A stretch of 64,000 nucleotides of DNA from Cryptomeria japonica (GCF_030272615.1 NC_081410.1:289291957-289355956), one strand, 5' to 3'. Shown: positions 11,201 through 23,283, counted from the first letter of the stretch. The notes: generated by a model not told the origin, from the letters alone. Program-made: numbers and translations.

Positions 11201-13775
11201 ATGGGGAATAATCAATAGGGCGGATAAATCCAGCCTCCACTAATTTTTCAATCTCAGCCTTAACAAGCAAAGCCACCTTAGGATTCATTTTTTGAATCTT
11301 TTGTTTCACAGGCTTAGCATCAGGAACTAAGACAATATTATGAGTGACAATCTTAGGATCTATACCAGGCATGTCAGAATATGTCCAAGCAAAGATCTTA
11401 GGGAATTCACACAATAAATCTTCATATTGTTTTTGTTCCTCTTCGTCCAGACATTTTCCAATTTTTATAACTTTTTCTTCATTGCCAGAATCCATCTTAA
11501 CATCAATGGTGTCACTTATAAGAAGATTACTTTGTTGAGGAGTATCCTTTAACTGAGGAAATTCTTTCACAATCTCATCGTTATCAGTCTCTTTTCCAAA
11601 ATAGGCTTCAGTGTTCAAACAATAAGGGAATCCCCTATTGTGATGATAATGAGGAAGAGTATCATATGCTCCTAAAAACTTAGCTAAAGCATCATCGGTA
11701 GGAAAAACATCCAAAGCACAGGCATGCGAAGGATCAATATACTCAGGATGTCTCATTGGTAGAGATGTAGAAATAACATTAACACTAATACATGGTCTTC
11801 TAGAAGCTTTAGTGTGCTTGCAGGGATTATAACCAAGTCCAAAGGCATAATCATAAAGATTATTCTCTAGAGGAACCTTTATTCCTTGTTTGTGAGTGCC
11901 ACAACCATTTCCATTATACCCATGCTTAGCTAGAATACGAAAACCATGACCATAACGATCAGCCATTTCAGAAAGAGAAGGTGGTTTTTCATAAGACAAA
12001 GAATCAAACCCTTCAAAATTGGAAGTGTGAGGAGAAGAAGTTTGAGAAGCGGCCACAAAGTTATTGCTCATAGGCTCAAGTAATGTTGATTGATTTTTAG
12101 CTTCTTCCTTCTTTTCATCTTTAAGCTCTCTAGAAGGAACCTTATATTCACCTACAAAGGTGGGATTAAAATCAAGAGATCCCCAATCGTTGTCTGCGAG
12201 AATCTTCTCAGGATCAAAATCCTTCTTGTGTGTAGATTCAAGTCGAGAAGAATCTTCTTCAGGAGCTCCAGACTCATCCAAAGAATTTCGATCATCAGAG
12301 AGCAAGGATTCATCGATAGGTATCTTGTTTAAAGAGTCATCGCTAGATGAGGAAGGATTAGAAGAACCCCCTTTGGAAGTAGATGTTTGTAAACAAGCTT
12401 GGAAGTTAGTGTCACCTATCAAGGTATATGTCTTATTATTATAAATAAATTTAGCTTGTCTATGCAATGTAGAGGGGACCGCTTGCATACTATGAATCCA
12501 AGGTCTCCCTAATAGCAAGTTGTATGTTAGATTTCCTGACATAACATGGATAGGAGTAGGCAACGTAATAGGCCCCACTATGACGGGTAAGGTGATAGTA
12601 CCTAATGAAGTTTTAGCCACATTATCAAAGCCTTGAATAGGATGAGAGGCAGGCTCAATTAGGGATGTATCCACATTCATCTTATGCAAAAGATTAATGC
12701 TACACACATTAAGACTAGAGCCATTATTTACTAGTGTTCTTCTTATAGCAGTATCATTTATGATAACCACAATCATCAAAGGATCATATTGATGTTGAAT
12801 TTCACTAGTGGGAAACTCATCTTGAGTAAACACAATATGAGCTTTAGGATTCATCACAGAGTTAACCAAAGACACTATATTACTAGATGTATTCGGTGGA
12901 GGAACATTCAAATCTTTCAAAGCATCTTGTAACATTCCGTGATGAGCAGAAGAAGTTTGAATCAAATCCCAAAGGGATATCTTAGTAGGGGTAGCTTTAA
13001 GTTGTTCTATGAGATCATATTCCTTACTAAGAACTTGTGAAATATGTGGAGCTTGCGGAAGAATTGGTTGAGGATTAGGAAGAGAAACAAGAGTAACCGG
13101 AGGAGGATTAGGTTGCCTATTATTTCTAGTATGATAAGTATGGGCAACCACATGATAACTCTCTCTAGTTAATTTCTTGGCATAATTATAAGGACTTATA
13201 GGTTTTCTTCCTTGCACAATGATGATAGGTTTATTTGGAGTAAGAAAGGAATCATACCCCCCTTGGACAGTAAGGATAGGTGATTTAGGAACTTGAAAGG
13301 TGGTAGAAGGACAAGCACCTTGGACTTCAAAGAGAGGCTTATTATGCTCATTCAGGTTTATCATGTTAACTAATTTAGAGGTTTTGTTCTTGTTTAGAGA
13401 TTTTGATAAAGCCACAAAGTCATCAAGAGCATAATCCAACAAAGCATGATCATATCTATTAAAAGGTTTATCTTTTGATTCAAAAGGAGACATCTCCTCA
13501 TAGAGGGGATTATTGAAAAAAACCATGTTACTAGATTCAGTGGAAGAGTTGATAGGAATGTACCCTTGAGAGGAATCATTCAACTTATCTTTCTCATCAC
13601 AACGAAATGGCATAATAACAAGGTTTATGAGTTTTTGGTAAAATGAAGGTTTGGCCTCTTTAGGATTCAAAAACTCATCTAAAGCTTCATCTAATTCATC
13701 TTGGCTATACTCATAATCGGCATAATTGCATACATCATCATAAATATGAACATCTTGCAAATAAAAATCCAACAT
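8226..13775 (-). pseudogene. pol: Gypsy pol polyprotein of element B (PR, G-patch, RT, RNase H x2, INT)
   Basis: One frame of 1,850 codons broken by three stops (10299-10301, 8514-8516 and about 8464). Residue numbers are from the first Met at 13775. Protease is about 330-440; its catalytic motif reads VNNGSS where element D keeps VDNGS, so Asp is Asn at 350. A G-patch lies at about 605-650. RT is about 840-1010 with YVDD at 975-978, followed by a degenerate RNase H. After the first stop, numbering from Met 10274: archaeal-type RNase H at 98-222 (D104, E142, D166, D216), integrase HHCC zinc site (H329, H336, C367, C370) and core D399, D460, with Lys at 496 where Glu is expected 35 residues on. 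The integrase C-terminus is at 8426-8226. No gag domain precedes the protease. Enzymatically dead. Confidence 0.95.
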
Positions 13776-13932
13776 TTTGAAATAAAAGTTGCATAAAACT
13801 TAGACACACAATGCAAAGAAACAAAGAAACACACTCTTTTTTTTTCTTTTTTTTTTTTGAAAATGAAACTTAAATGAAACACACTAAATCTAGATCTAGA
13901 TCTAACAAATGCAACGCAAGAGAAAGAAATAA
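13776..13932 (-). other. 5' leader of element B
   Basis: Short leader between primer site and pol start, with a T-rich run at 13828-13858 on the plus strand. A gag gene would normally begin here; there is no room for one before the pol frame. Confidence 0.5.
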
Positions 13933-13955
13933 TTCGATTCACGTCGGGTTCACCA
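13933..13955 (-). other. Primer binding site of element B, complementary to tRNA-Trp
   Basis: The plus strand shows the 3' end of plant tRNA-Trp: CGTCGGGTTCACCA preceded by TTCGATTCA. On the element's strand it is the primer site, starting TGGTGAACCCGACGTGAA, three bases after the LTR. I matched 23 bases against tRNA-Trp from memory. Elements D and F have the same site at the same spacing with shorter or weaker matches. Confidence 0.85.
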
Positions 13956-13958
13956 AAA

Positions 13959-15619
13959 TGTGGGGGGGAAAAAGCGAGACTAGGCTAACATGTCCTAATC
14001 CTACCTTTTGTCACACATTACGGAATACGAAAGAGCCTAGAGGTATCGCACAATTGGCTACTTCTTTTTGGTGAAAGAGAGAGCCACGGGCTACCTATTA
14101 GGGTTTCTATTCCTTTGTTGTAATTGAAAGGTAAGATTATGCAAGTTCAATTCCTAACCCCAAAATGCAAGTATGAACTAATAACAAGATTGCAGAATTG
14201 AACTTAAACAATGGAAAGCTGCAAACATAAGGACAAGATAAGAATGCAGATGCGTACCCAGAGTCAAAATCTGAGTGAAAATGTTTGGGACGGGGGCGCG
14301 GGCGCCACTATCCTGAAACCGCACCTGAAACTGCCACTTTGCAATCTGGAAAACTGTCGGAAATGCTAAAAATTGCTGTCTGTCAAGAGGACCAGGGTGC
14401 CCAGCACCCCTGTCCCAGGGACCAGGGCGCCTAGAACCCCTGTCCTGGCAGGACCAGGGTGCCCCATGCCCCTGTCCTAGTTTTCTACTCTGAAACTTGG
14501 TGTATGGTTCCGTCTCCGTCTGCTTCTTTCGGATCTGCAACTTGCGGCATTGTCTGAATCCTGAAATCTGCACTTATATCTAAAAAAGGTGTTTGGGCGG
14601 CTATATAGGGTTTTGCCTTAGTCAAACCCCCACTTCGGTGATTTCCACCTCCATGAATAGCCAAGTTGTATTGTAAAAGTAATGTGTGTGCAGACCTTGT
14701 GTGTGTGCAAGATCTAAAATGCAAGTAAGCAAACTAGAGCAACCTAGAAAGTAAACCCTAATTGCTTGTAAATGATAATGTAAATGCTCCAAATCAAGAT
14801 ACCAAGTGATCTAAAGCATGAATGTAAGTGACATAATGAGGCTTATGCAAAGACATGAAAACAACATGAAATCATACCCAACCCCAAGGGAGGGGTACAA
14901 GCCAATCTTCAATCAGTGATCCCTTATTGTTCTTCAATGCCTTCAAAGCCCTAAGTGAATGAATGGATTTGATGAATGCTTGGAGGATGAATGTTGAGAG
15001 TGGTTGAAGTCTTCAAAGATCTACTCTTTCGCTGCATATGAGGTTCCTGAAAACAAAAATTCGGATCCTTTCCAATGAAGAAAGAGAGCTCTTATGTATG
15101 AAACCCTAGGTCCTAACTCCAACTTTTGGCTGACCTAGAGATTGAATATCTCGCCAATTTCTTGGGGTTAAGCTTTATTTTATGATTGGATCGCGCTCCT
15201 AAAATTTTGGGAAAAATGTCCAGGACCGTGTGCACTCTGGGTGCCATGGTCCTAGCAACTTTTCACCAAATTTTCAGGGCCATCAGATATGATGGTTTTA
15301 GAGAGAATCCCAAAGTTATAGGTGATTTTGAGATGTTTTGACCCCCGAAATCAAGCCCCCAAGCTCAGAATAGGGCCTAATTAGGGTTTTTGATTAGATG
15401 ATGTATTGGAGGAATAAAATGAGAAGGGGCACACTTTAATGAAAGGGCCCACCTTTATGATGTGGAGGACAATGAAATAGGACCTTAGACCTAATTAATT
15501 TGATTAATTAAGTGCTAAAGGGGAAATGCAATGCAAAATGCAAACTACACCAAGGCGGGTGCTAAACTAGGTGTGAAATTGTACTGCTTTAGCAAGTGCG
15601 TACAATTTACGATGCTACA
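13959..15619 (-). repeat. 5' LTR of element B
   Basis: 1,661 bp, matching 2865-4525. It has the TG...CA ends, the GC-rich CCAGGG-GCC motif block at about 14385-14490, and a GTGCCATGGTCC core near 15240. The first G run is one base longer than in the 3' copy. The visible substitutions between copies show that the insertion is not recent. Confidence 0.93.
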
Positions 15620-15624
15620 GAAAG
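15620..15624. repeat. Target site duplication of element B (right)
   Basis: GAAAG directly follows the last base of the 5' LTR and equals 2860-2864. Confidence 0.9.
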
Positions 15625-17130
15625 ATAAATATGAACTTGCCCCTACCAGAAGACCCAAGAGAGGAAAACAACTTAAAACTCAACTTGACAAAGACCTTGA
15701 ATCTAGTGATTTGCAAGGTAAATATACAACATTATTGATGCAAGGAGGCTAATAGCTAGTAAAATTGATAAGAAAATGAAGGAAAGGGAATTGATTAATG
15801 TTTGCACCAATGCATCCCATGATGAGAGCAAAAGGCTTATTGAGGAAGCTAACAAGAAATAATTCAGAAGAAAAAAAAAGGTGAATAGGTTGATGATTGG
15901 CCAGGTGGAAGAGCTGAGAAAAGAGACTAAAGATATTTGGAGAAAAATCATACAGAATGATCCTTTGTATAAAGATGCATTTAAGTCCTCTCAGCTGAAA
16001 GTAAAAGAAGGTGTTTCTGGTGATCAAAAGGATGAAACTTAGACTGAGGAATATCTAAAAGATCAAGGAAACACAACCCTTGATATTGAGACCAGTGATA
16101 ATCCTTCGGTGGTAGATAGTTTTGTAGACCCTGAGATTCAAAAGGATGATGTTGCACCAAGTGGCAATATTGGTGCACAAGATAAAGGGGATGGAGCTGA
16201 AAAGGAACCTGAGAAAGTAGAGGTAAAGGATGTTGAGGTATACAAGGGTAAATGAGTTGTTGATTTGGTGATTGACAATCCTACAGTCACAAGGACCCCA
16301 CCTCAAATCTTTGTAAATCTAATTGGTCCTTTAAATCTTGGTCAAATGTCACCTACAAAGAAGCTAATTCTTATAATACTTGTTCAAGCTCTGGTCAGTC
16401 AGGATTTGATAAAATTTGAGTCAAAAGATAAAAAGCTTATTTTGATGTCAGTTGATGTTTTTCAGAAGGTGGCTCCAGGTGTACAGTTAGATCCTAATGC
16501 TAGCCCCTTTGGTAAATTGTTACAATTGATTAATAATGTAAATACCAGTTTTGGTTCTTTAGAGAAGTCTACTACTAAGCGATTTTTGGATAAATTTAAG
16601 GATGTAAGAATGCAAACATTCTGGAAGATGACTGAAGATGATAGAGTTATATTGAATAAAGGTCTACAAAGTATTTGAAAGGCATTGACAGAAGGTGGTA
16701 AATTATATAAGCCTTGTCTAATTTTGCCCAAGTTCAGTGTAGATATAGACAAGCAAATAAGTGTTTGCCAGGGTAAACTAGTTGGTATTTCTTAATCTTT
16801 TGATCCTAATGTATCTCTAACCAAATGTTGAAGGGTAGATAATGGTTCTCAATGAACAGATCTCAAGCCTTAATGTGGATAAGGATAGAATTTTGAGGAG
16901 ACTTGGTGAACTCCAAAAATTGATTTTCCCCTGGTTGGACATCATGTTGAGCAATAAGGTAGATTGTATGAAGGCAATGGCCCAACCTGTTTCATCTAAT
17001 CTGAAGGAAGTAGAGATTCATGCAACTATATTTAGTGTATTCATTACAATTTTGGATAGCTTGAAGAGTGGGTGGGACACTCACCTAGGGTTTTTCAAGA
17101 CCATTTTAGCTAACATCTTCAAGTTCTTGT
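15625..17130 (+). pseudogene. ORF-X of element A, downstream segment
   Basis: This continues the coding sequence interrupted by element B. The first part is Lys/Glu-rich and probably coiled coil (15625-16255). The most open stretch is 16265-16678 (137 codons), then a further 96 codons at 16842-17132 with a heptad-like N-terminus. In-frame stops occur near 15750, 15860, 16040, 16255, 16676 and 16795. Element E shows the same order: GYEV region, Lys/Glu-rich tract, short heptad region, then the 3' LTR. No catalytic motif, zinc knuckle or membrane segment is evident. Product not recognised; possibly an element structural or envelope-position protein, as Sireviruses can carry an extra 3' ORF. Confidence 0.55.
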
Positions 17131-17359
17131 AAAGACTCTGGTAGGTATCTTTGTATATAAGTTATGGGCAGCACCTTATCTTTGGAATTATTGTCAAAGG
17201 GGGAGAGTAAAGGTGAAAAATGTATAGTAGAAGAGTGCAATTACAGGTTTAAGAATCCTTCGTCTAAGGGGAGCCTTAGAAATTCTTTTGATCCAGTGTA
17301 TAGTTTTCAGCACTTAGCCATTTTTCATGAGTGTTGCCATCACTGCTAAATGGGGAGAT
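17131..17359 (+). other. 3' non-coding end of element A with polypurine tract
   Basis: A TCAAAGGGGGAGAG purine run at about 17193 and a second run, AAATGGGGAGAT, directly before the LTR at 17348-17359. The latter is at the position expected of the polypurine tract and resembles the one in element E. Confidence 0.65.
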
Positions 17360-18308
17360 TGTTGGCAATTGAAACTCATCCGGTGACTTTTGATTGTTGT
17401 TTATTGGTTTAGGGTTGTCATTGATGGCAACTCTTCTTGAGATTCCTATCTGATAATCACGGATCTTGATTTCTCGAAGAGGATGTCAACTGATAGCCAG
17501 TTAAATGGTTTTTGAGGTTGAACAGAGCAATTTTGGTCCAGAAGATTTTCGGTGATTGTGGTGTCATGAATCGTGTATCAGATGATTGAGTCAACATAAA
17601 CACATCATTTTATCATTGTTTTGGTGATCCACATTTACCTTTGGTGATCTAGTCAAGCCGACATATGACTATACGTTACACTAGCAGGTCAACTTGATAA
17701 ATGATCTATTTTGTGATTACAAATATATAAGACCCGTGTGGGAGATCTTTTTGATGGATGGTATGAATGTATGTGAGTGAGTGGTGAACGAGAATCTATT
17801 TTGGCATAGTTTCACGTGCACATTCTTGATCCAATTGTTGACTAAGACAAAGTTAAGGGCAGAACAATAGAAGTAATACAATATGTATCTTTGGCACTCA
17901 ACCAAAACTCATCGAGGCATTGTAGATGTTATTTTGGAGTTCATTCATTGTAATACATCATTCTAATTGATTTCTTAGGTAGTGAGCCTTCCAGGGTTGT
18001 AGCCCTTATTGTATTTGAGCAGTGAGCTCTAGGCAGTGTGCCTGAATGCTTGTGCATTCCACATATTGTAATGTTGTTTTGCTAATGGCCATAGTGAAAT
18101 GATATTGTGGGTTCAAATACCACCATGGATTTTCCCATTTGGTTTTCCATGTAAAAATTTCGGTGTTATGATTTTGTGGTTGATTGTTTTATGTTCCTGC
18201 ATTTCAATTTCATGTTTATGCTTCTGGTGGTTTAAAGTCAAATCAGAAAGTTTGCAAATCAGTAGATCACTTATTCACCCCCCCTCTCAGTGATCCCTAA
18301 TTCCAACA
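17360..18308 (+). repeat. 3' LTR of element A
   Basis: 949 bp starting TGTTGGCAA after a purine tract and ending in CCAACA. A run of CCCCCCCTCTC about 25 bases before the end resembles the CCCCCTCTT near the LTR ends of element E. The 5' copy is outside the window, so the boundaries rest on the terminal motifs only. Confidence 0.7.
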
Positions 18309-19790
18309 ATTCCTACCAAGATAGTCCAAATATGTACAAGACCATCATGCATTTTCCCAACACATCAGATACTACATTGTGCAAATTTTTCTTGTCTTTT
18401 AACATCATAGTCTTGAAAAGTGATCAAAAAATGCGTATACACAAAAAAGACATGCAAATGTTCCCATATAGACTAGGTATAATTTGAAATTTCCAAATTT
18501 TTTATTCTTCTCAAAAACCCTAGTCTACTCCCCAAATTTATTACAGTCCCTAGAAACAATCTGAAACCTTATGGAAACCATCATGATAATTATTACAATT
18601 TGTACAAACAATTCAAAACTTTATATAATCCCTCATAATTTTTAACAACCCACACTAGATACTGCACTCTCAAAAAATAATCTTGTACTTTAGCATTACC
18701 AGTCTTGACAAGTGGTAAATATCCATGCAAAATAGACATACTGAATGAGTAGAATTCAAAATTTCTAAATTTTTACCATGAACAAGAAACCCTAGTCCTC
18801 TCCCCAAATTTATTATGAACTCTGTAAACATTAGAAAATCAAGCATTCCTCTTCCATGGTCCCTACCAGCATGAAAAAATAGCAACAATTATTGGACAAT
18901 ATACATACCTCTAAGGGAGTTTGGCGACGCTTCAAAACCTCCACGACTCGGCCTCCAAAACCCTGACGCCAACAAGGAGACTTCCTTGCACTATGAACAA
19001 CACAAAAAAATGGTAAAAATTACATAAAACAAGCCATGTCAACGCATTTTTGAAAAATAAATTGATTAAACTATTATTTTGCACACTTACCACACTTTTC
19101 TATAGACTCTATGAAAGATTATGACATTTGCCTAAAGACTCTAGAAAAATTCAAAAAGATTCTCCAACTGCATGGAGAAATTTTCAAAGACCGATTGTCT
19201 AAACACTCTCCGACCATCACCAACTGCGATCTAAAATCTTTATTCCACAAGTAATCCCTAACCAGCTAGAATACATGCAAACTGACCACACACCGCATAT
19301 TTCTCCCTCCTTTTTTGGTCGTGGCATTTGTTTACCCCATTCGTGGATTCCAAAATTTTTTGCTCTTTCCAAAAAAAACTTCAAATTCCAAATCTTTTTA
19401 TGTTGTTGTCTGATGACCAAAGATTACTTTAGTGGAAAATATTCGTCAATGGTGAATATTTAGTACTGACTGGGGGTGGCCATGTCACCAGAACATTATC
19501 AATTTTTGTCAAATTCATGGTACGATCATAATATGTTTTATGTAATTAAATATTTCTATGCGAGGTTTTCGCCAATACAATATATTTCACCAGGAGGACC
19601 CAATTCACCCAGCATTTTACTGATGCATGTGTTCATTCACCCTAATTTTAGCCAACTATATTATATTTTCCAATTATTTGGATTTGCCATAATTGCCTCG
19701 AAAATTACATAAGTTGTGTTATAGTTAAGCGGGATTCGCCAAACATTTGTATACCATATAAAATTCCTACTGAATTCACCATATAAGGAT
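18309..19790. other. AT-rich non-coding sequence with a ~275-bp duplication
   Basis: No coding frame is supported. Two imperfect copies of one block, about 18365-18600 and about 18656-18890, each carry a CCCTAGTC--TCCCCAAATTTATTA landmark and an upstream TAGACAT-like segment. The rest is plain AT-rich sequence. Confidence 0.5.
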
Positions 19791-19793
19791 TGG

Positions 19794-19801
19794 TATAAAT
19801 A
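19794..19801 (+). promoter_or_regulatory. Possible TATA box upstream of the hAT relic
   Basis: TATAAATA, a consensus plant TATA box, lies 380 bp upstream of the first Met of the transposase relic. A transcription start about 30 bp downstream, followed by an intron ending in TTTTTTTGCAG just before 20158, would fit. The evidence is motif and position only. Confidence 0.35.
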
Positions 19802-20174
19802 CATTCAAAGATCATATCTATCTCTACACAGCCTGGTGGGTTCTAGGCTTTGAATTCGGATCAATAGCGAAGTTTCAAAACCAAGGAAAATCATTGATAT
19901 TGATGGCATTGGCGACTGCTAGTGACCTAAAGGTGATCAATCATATTTTTGAAGTGTTATAATATTATTCTTAATTTATTTATATATGTTTGCACTATTG
20001 AGTTCATTCTTATTCAGTGGGGACCCATCAGTGCTAAGTGGTCAGCCGAGAGATTTAGACCTCTGACATCTAGATTGTAGGTCATAGGGCTAATGAAACA
20101 TACATTATACTTTATAGTCAATTATTACTTCTTCAACAAATTGATATTTTTTTGCAGCCTTTATTTTGTTGGGG

Positions 20175-22882
20175 ATGTCAAACAGGAAGAAGGGTAGGAA
20201 ACCTAAATGTGGGGAAGGCCACGAGAGGCCAACAAAATGCAAAACATTGTCTTTGTACTTTGGCTTTGGAAAATATTGTGGTGAAAATCAAGAAGGTACA
20301 TCATCACAAGTATGAGTACAAAACTCACAACTTACACCGCATGTTGAAGATGGCGACAAACCTAATACCTCAGATCAAGATGATCTTGAAGAAGATTTTC
20401 TGGTAGATACCCAAGTTAGCCGAAATGATATAATCAACTTGGGTGATAATGCCATAGATGATAATGCATCGAAGGGGAAAAGAAAAGCCAAATCAAAAAG
20501 GATCAACCAAAATAAAAAAAGGATCAGGAGTGGGATATGTCAGTGAGGAATTTTCAAATTAATTGGGCATCAAAGTATCCATTCATTCAACTAGTGGAGA
20601 ATCCAATTGAAGGTGAGCCTCCAATAGAATGCAGGTGTAAGATTTGCACTTGGAAACATAACAAGAAAATTAGGTTGCAGCTAAAATTTGATACCATAGA
20701 AAAGCATATAGGTAAAGTATATGAAAAACAAATGATAGACGGAGTTGAAAAATCAGTGATAAGATGGAAAACAAAGGAGGAATGTAAGCATGTGAGGAAT
20801 GATGAAAAGTATCATTTTCATGAGAAAATAAAGATGAAGCTTGTTGAAGTTAAAGGTTATATTGAAGCTAGTTTTGGAAAACCAATGCAAATAGAAAAGT
20901 TGGGAAAACTTGTTCAGTTAAGTGTTGTTTTTTATATTTTGAGAAAAGGGTGTGCTATGATAGATTTCACATCAATTAGTGGTGTATTACACTTTTTGAA
21001 AGCTCCTAACTATTCTAATAGTCACTGGTCAATAAATAGTGGATGGGAATGGGCAAGTTGTCTTGTTGAGGTTGAAAAAGAAGACGTAAAGGAAAAAATA
21101 AGAGTCAAACTTTATTGGATTTGTCTTAGACGAAGTTACGTCAGTAGACAATACTTTGTGGGTATGCATGCAATTTTATATTGTACAGAATCATTCCTGC
21201 CAACATCATCTACTATCTTTTGCTAAAATGAAGGATAGTGCGAGAATGGATAATTTATTTCAACTAGTAAAGAGACATTTAATTAAATATGGAGGTATGG
21301 ATGACATGACGGTTGCCAAAAAATTAGTGTGTATTGGAGTAGATGGAGCTTCAGTAATGCAAGGTCACAGGAATGGTCTTTGTACAAAGATTAAAATCTC
21401 TTTTGCACCCTACATTACTTTAATTCACTACATGGTTCACAGAATGAATCTAGCTTTTGGAATTCTGAGCATGTATGCTCCAGTAAAAAAAATTGAAATT
21501 TTAATCACAGAGCTCTACTCACACTTCTGTCAAAGTCCCAAGCGATTTATGGAATTTTAACACTTTGTTGATGGAATAAATGATGGGAAAAAGCTTCTCA
21601 AGTATAATGATACCAGATGGATCTCTTTGGATGGTCCAGTGCATCGATTTTTTTCAGAATATTCATCCTTGATTGGACTATTTCATACAACTCACGATGA
21701 ATCATAGCAACCGAAATTTCCTAACCTTCTTTAGAGGTTAAGTAATCTAGAGACACTCTTAACTTTAGTAGCTCTTCTTCCCATGCTAGAGGAAACAAGG
21801 AATATTATGAAGGCCACCCAAAAAAGAGCTCTGTATATTGCAGAATATGCTATGCTACATAAGTTAACATGCATGGCCCTCAATAATCCCTATCGAAATC
21901 AACCAACACTATCTGATGAAAAATTGGTTAAGTGGTGGACACTCACGGATTTGAACAATCCTGGTAACTTTTTACAAATCGGTACAAAAAGAGAGGTATG
22001 TGTCAATGTATGGGGAGTTGAGATACCAATGCACTTCTATGCCATGGTCGATCTCGAGGAATGAGGAAAGTGCCCCAAGAAGCAACTAGCAAGAGTTACA
22101 AGGGAAGATTTATCAAGATTGTTAAGTCTGTAACTACTTCTATGAAGAAAATTGTCTATGATCTTTCCTCACAGATTAGAAGTAGATTCCCTCCTGACAA
22201 CCTACTTGAAGCCATGTCTATTGTGTTTCCTCAATATTGGAGCCTCAACAATGCAATTGATTTTCGAAGTAAGCTATTGAATTTGATAAAATAATTTTAC
22301 ATATCCAAAGAATTGAATGGAGTGACTATAAATGGAATATTAGACAAAACTTATCTTAGAGAGAAATCATCTCATTTTGCATACACCATGAGGGAACAAT
22401 ATGGCAGAATGGAGAACCCCTATAAAGAGGGATCAGTAACAAGGCTTTGGAAAAATATAGGTGAGAACTTAGTGTTGCATGATTCAATACCAGAATATTT
22501 CAAGCTTGTTGATTTATGTCTTACCATGATATTGGGTTCAGTGGACGATGAAAGGGTTTTTAGTTCTTCAGGGTTCCTTAAATCAAAGCTAAGAAACAAA
22601 CTAAACAAAAATTTGGAAAATTGCTTGAGGCTCTATACATCTAGGTATGATGTCCACACTATTCCTTACGATAGGGCATTGAAAATTTGGAGGTCCAAAT
22701 GTGAAAGAAGAGGTTTGGGCAACACTTCAAACCAAAGTGCCAGTGGGACTATTGACTCATCTACTAGACCTACTGGTACCATTGAGATGAAGTTCAATGA
22801 AGGTATGTAGACTCAGAGTGAAGAAAACACAGACAAGAATCAAGAAAGCTTTGAATTTGATGAGGATGAATGTCAACTGTAA
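20175..22882 (+). pseudogene. hAT-superfamily transposase relic
   Basis: A DNA-transposon protein read in several frames. Near 20620-20710 there is a zinc-finger-like C-x2-C ... H segment of BED type. A transposase core follows with DGASVMQG at about 21340 and the MVHRMNLAF stretch at about 21440. The C-terminal hAT dimerisation region (about 22530-22650) has DDERVFSSSGF and LRNKLNK. Frameshifts and stops occur near 20312, 20530, 21220, 21560, 21705, 22064 and 22294, so it is inactive. Catalytic acids were not all placed. Terminal inverted repeats and 8-bp target duplications were looked for by eye at 19.8-20.1 and 22.9-23.1 kb and not found. It resembles the zinc-finger-862-like branch more than Ac/Tam3; this is a judgement by eye. 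Confidence 0.8.
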
Positions 22883-23283
22883 GAAATTGGTATTTATTAA
22901 TCTTATTATTGTATATCTCATCATTCATATTACAAAAGAATATTATTATGGTTGATGACTTGATGATATTTTATGAGTGTCAACTTTTTGCAATTAAAAT
23001 TTAATATTGATTTGTAATTGTATTTTTCAACTTTCTATTTCTAGATTTAAAATAGCATAATAAAAGACCATAATGTGTTTATTGGTATAGAGATGTTTAT
23101 TTAGACATGTTTTTGATTAAGTAAAAATAGGTTTTAAGGGACCCAAAACCCATTTACATAACGAAAGATTAGCATGAAAGAGACAAAACAAAATAGCTGC
23201 AAAAGACCAGCACAAAAACCAGCAACTAAGAAAAAGACAGCAAGAAGCCAACAAGAAGTTGGCCCCAAACCCAGAATTACAAA
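22883..23283. other. Non-coding, probably 3' flank of the minus-strand relic
   Basis: AT-rich. On the minus strand, 23090-23283 reads as a T/G-rich 3'-UTR-like tail after the stop codon at 23284. No terminal repeat of the hAT element was recognised. Confidence 0.4.

Larger units (their letters stand above)
2865..15619 (-). mobile_element. Element B: Tat-like Ty3/gypsy LTR retrotransposon, nearly full length, defective
   Basis: A 12,755-bp element in minus orientation with two 1,661-bp LTRs, a primer site complementary to tRNA-Trp, a polypurine tract and perfect 5-bp target duplications. Internal order in its own direction is primer site, pol polyprotein (13775-8226), about 3.7 kb of 3' region containing an oppositely oriented plant mobile domain gene, polypurine tract, 3' LTR. 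The second, archaeal-type RNase H after the RT-linked one, and an antisense ORF before the 3' LTR, are traits known for the plant Tat lineage. No capsid or CCHC gag is recognisable. Three stops and two altered catalytic residues make it unable to move by itself. Confidence 0.93.
1..18308 (+). mobile_element. Element A: copia/Sirevirus-like retrotransposon, interrupted, 5' end outside window
   Basis: This element is inferred from a 3' LTR at 17360-18308, a purine-rich tract just before it, and an ORF-X reading on both sides of element B. B split it, leaving a 5-bp GAAAG duplication at 2860-2864 and 15620-15624. The LTR begins TGTTGG and ends CCAACA, the short inverted ends typical of Ty1/copia LTRs. 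No reverse transcriptase, integrase or RNase H is visible in the retained internal region, so it resembles element E as a pol-less element. The upstream extent is unknown; 1-2204 is assigned only provisionally. Confidence 0.6.

Noticed and set aside
19794-23100. Complete hAT transposon with terminal inverted repeats
   Set aside because: No matching termini or 8-bp duplication were found by eye, so only the transposase relic is annotated.
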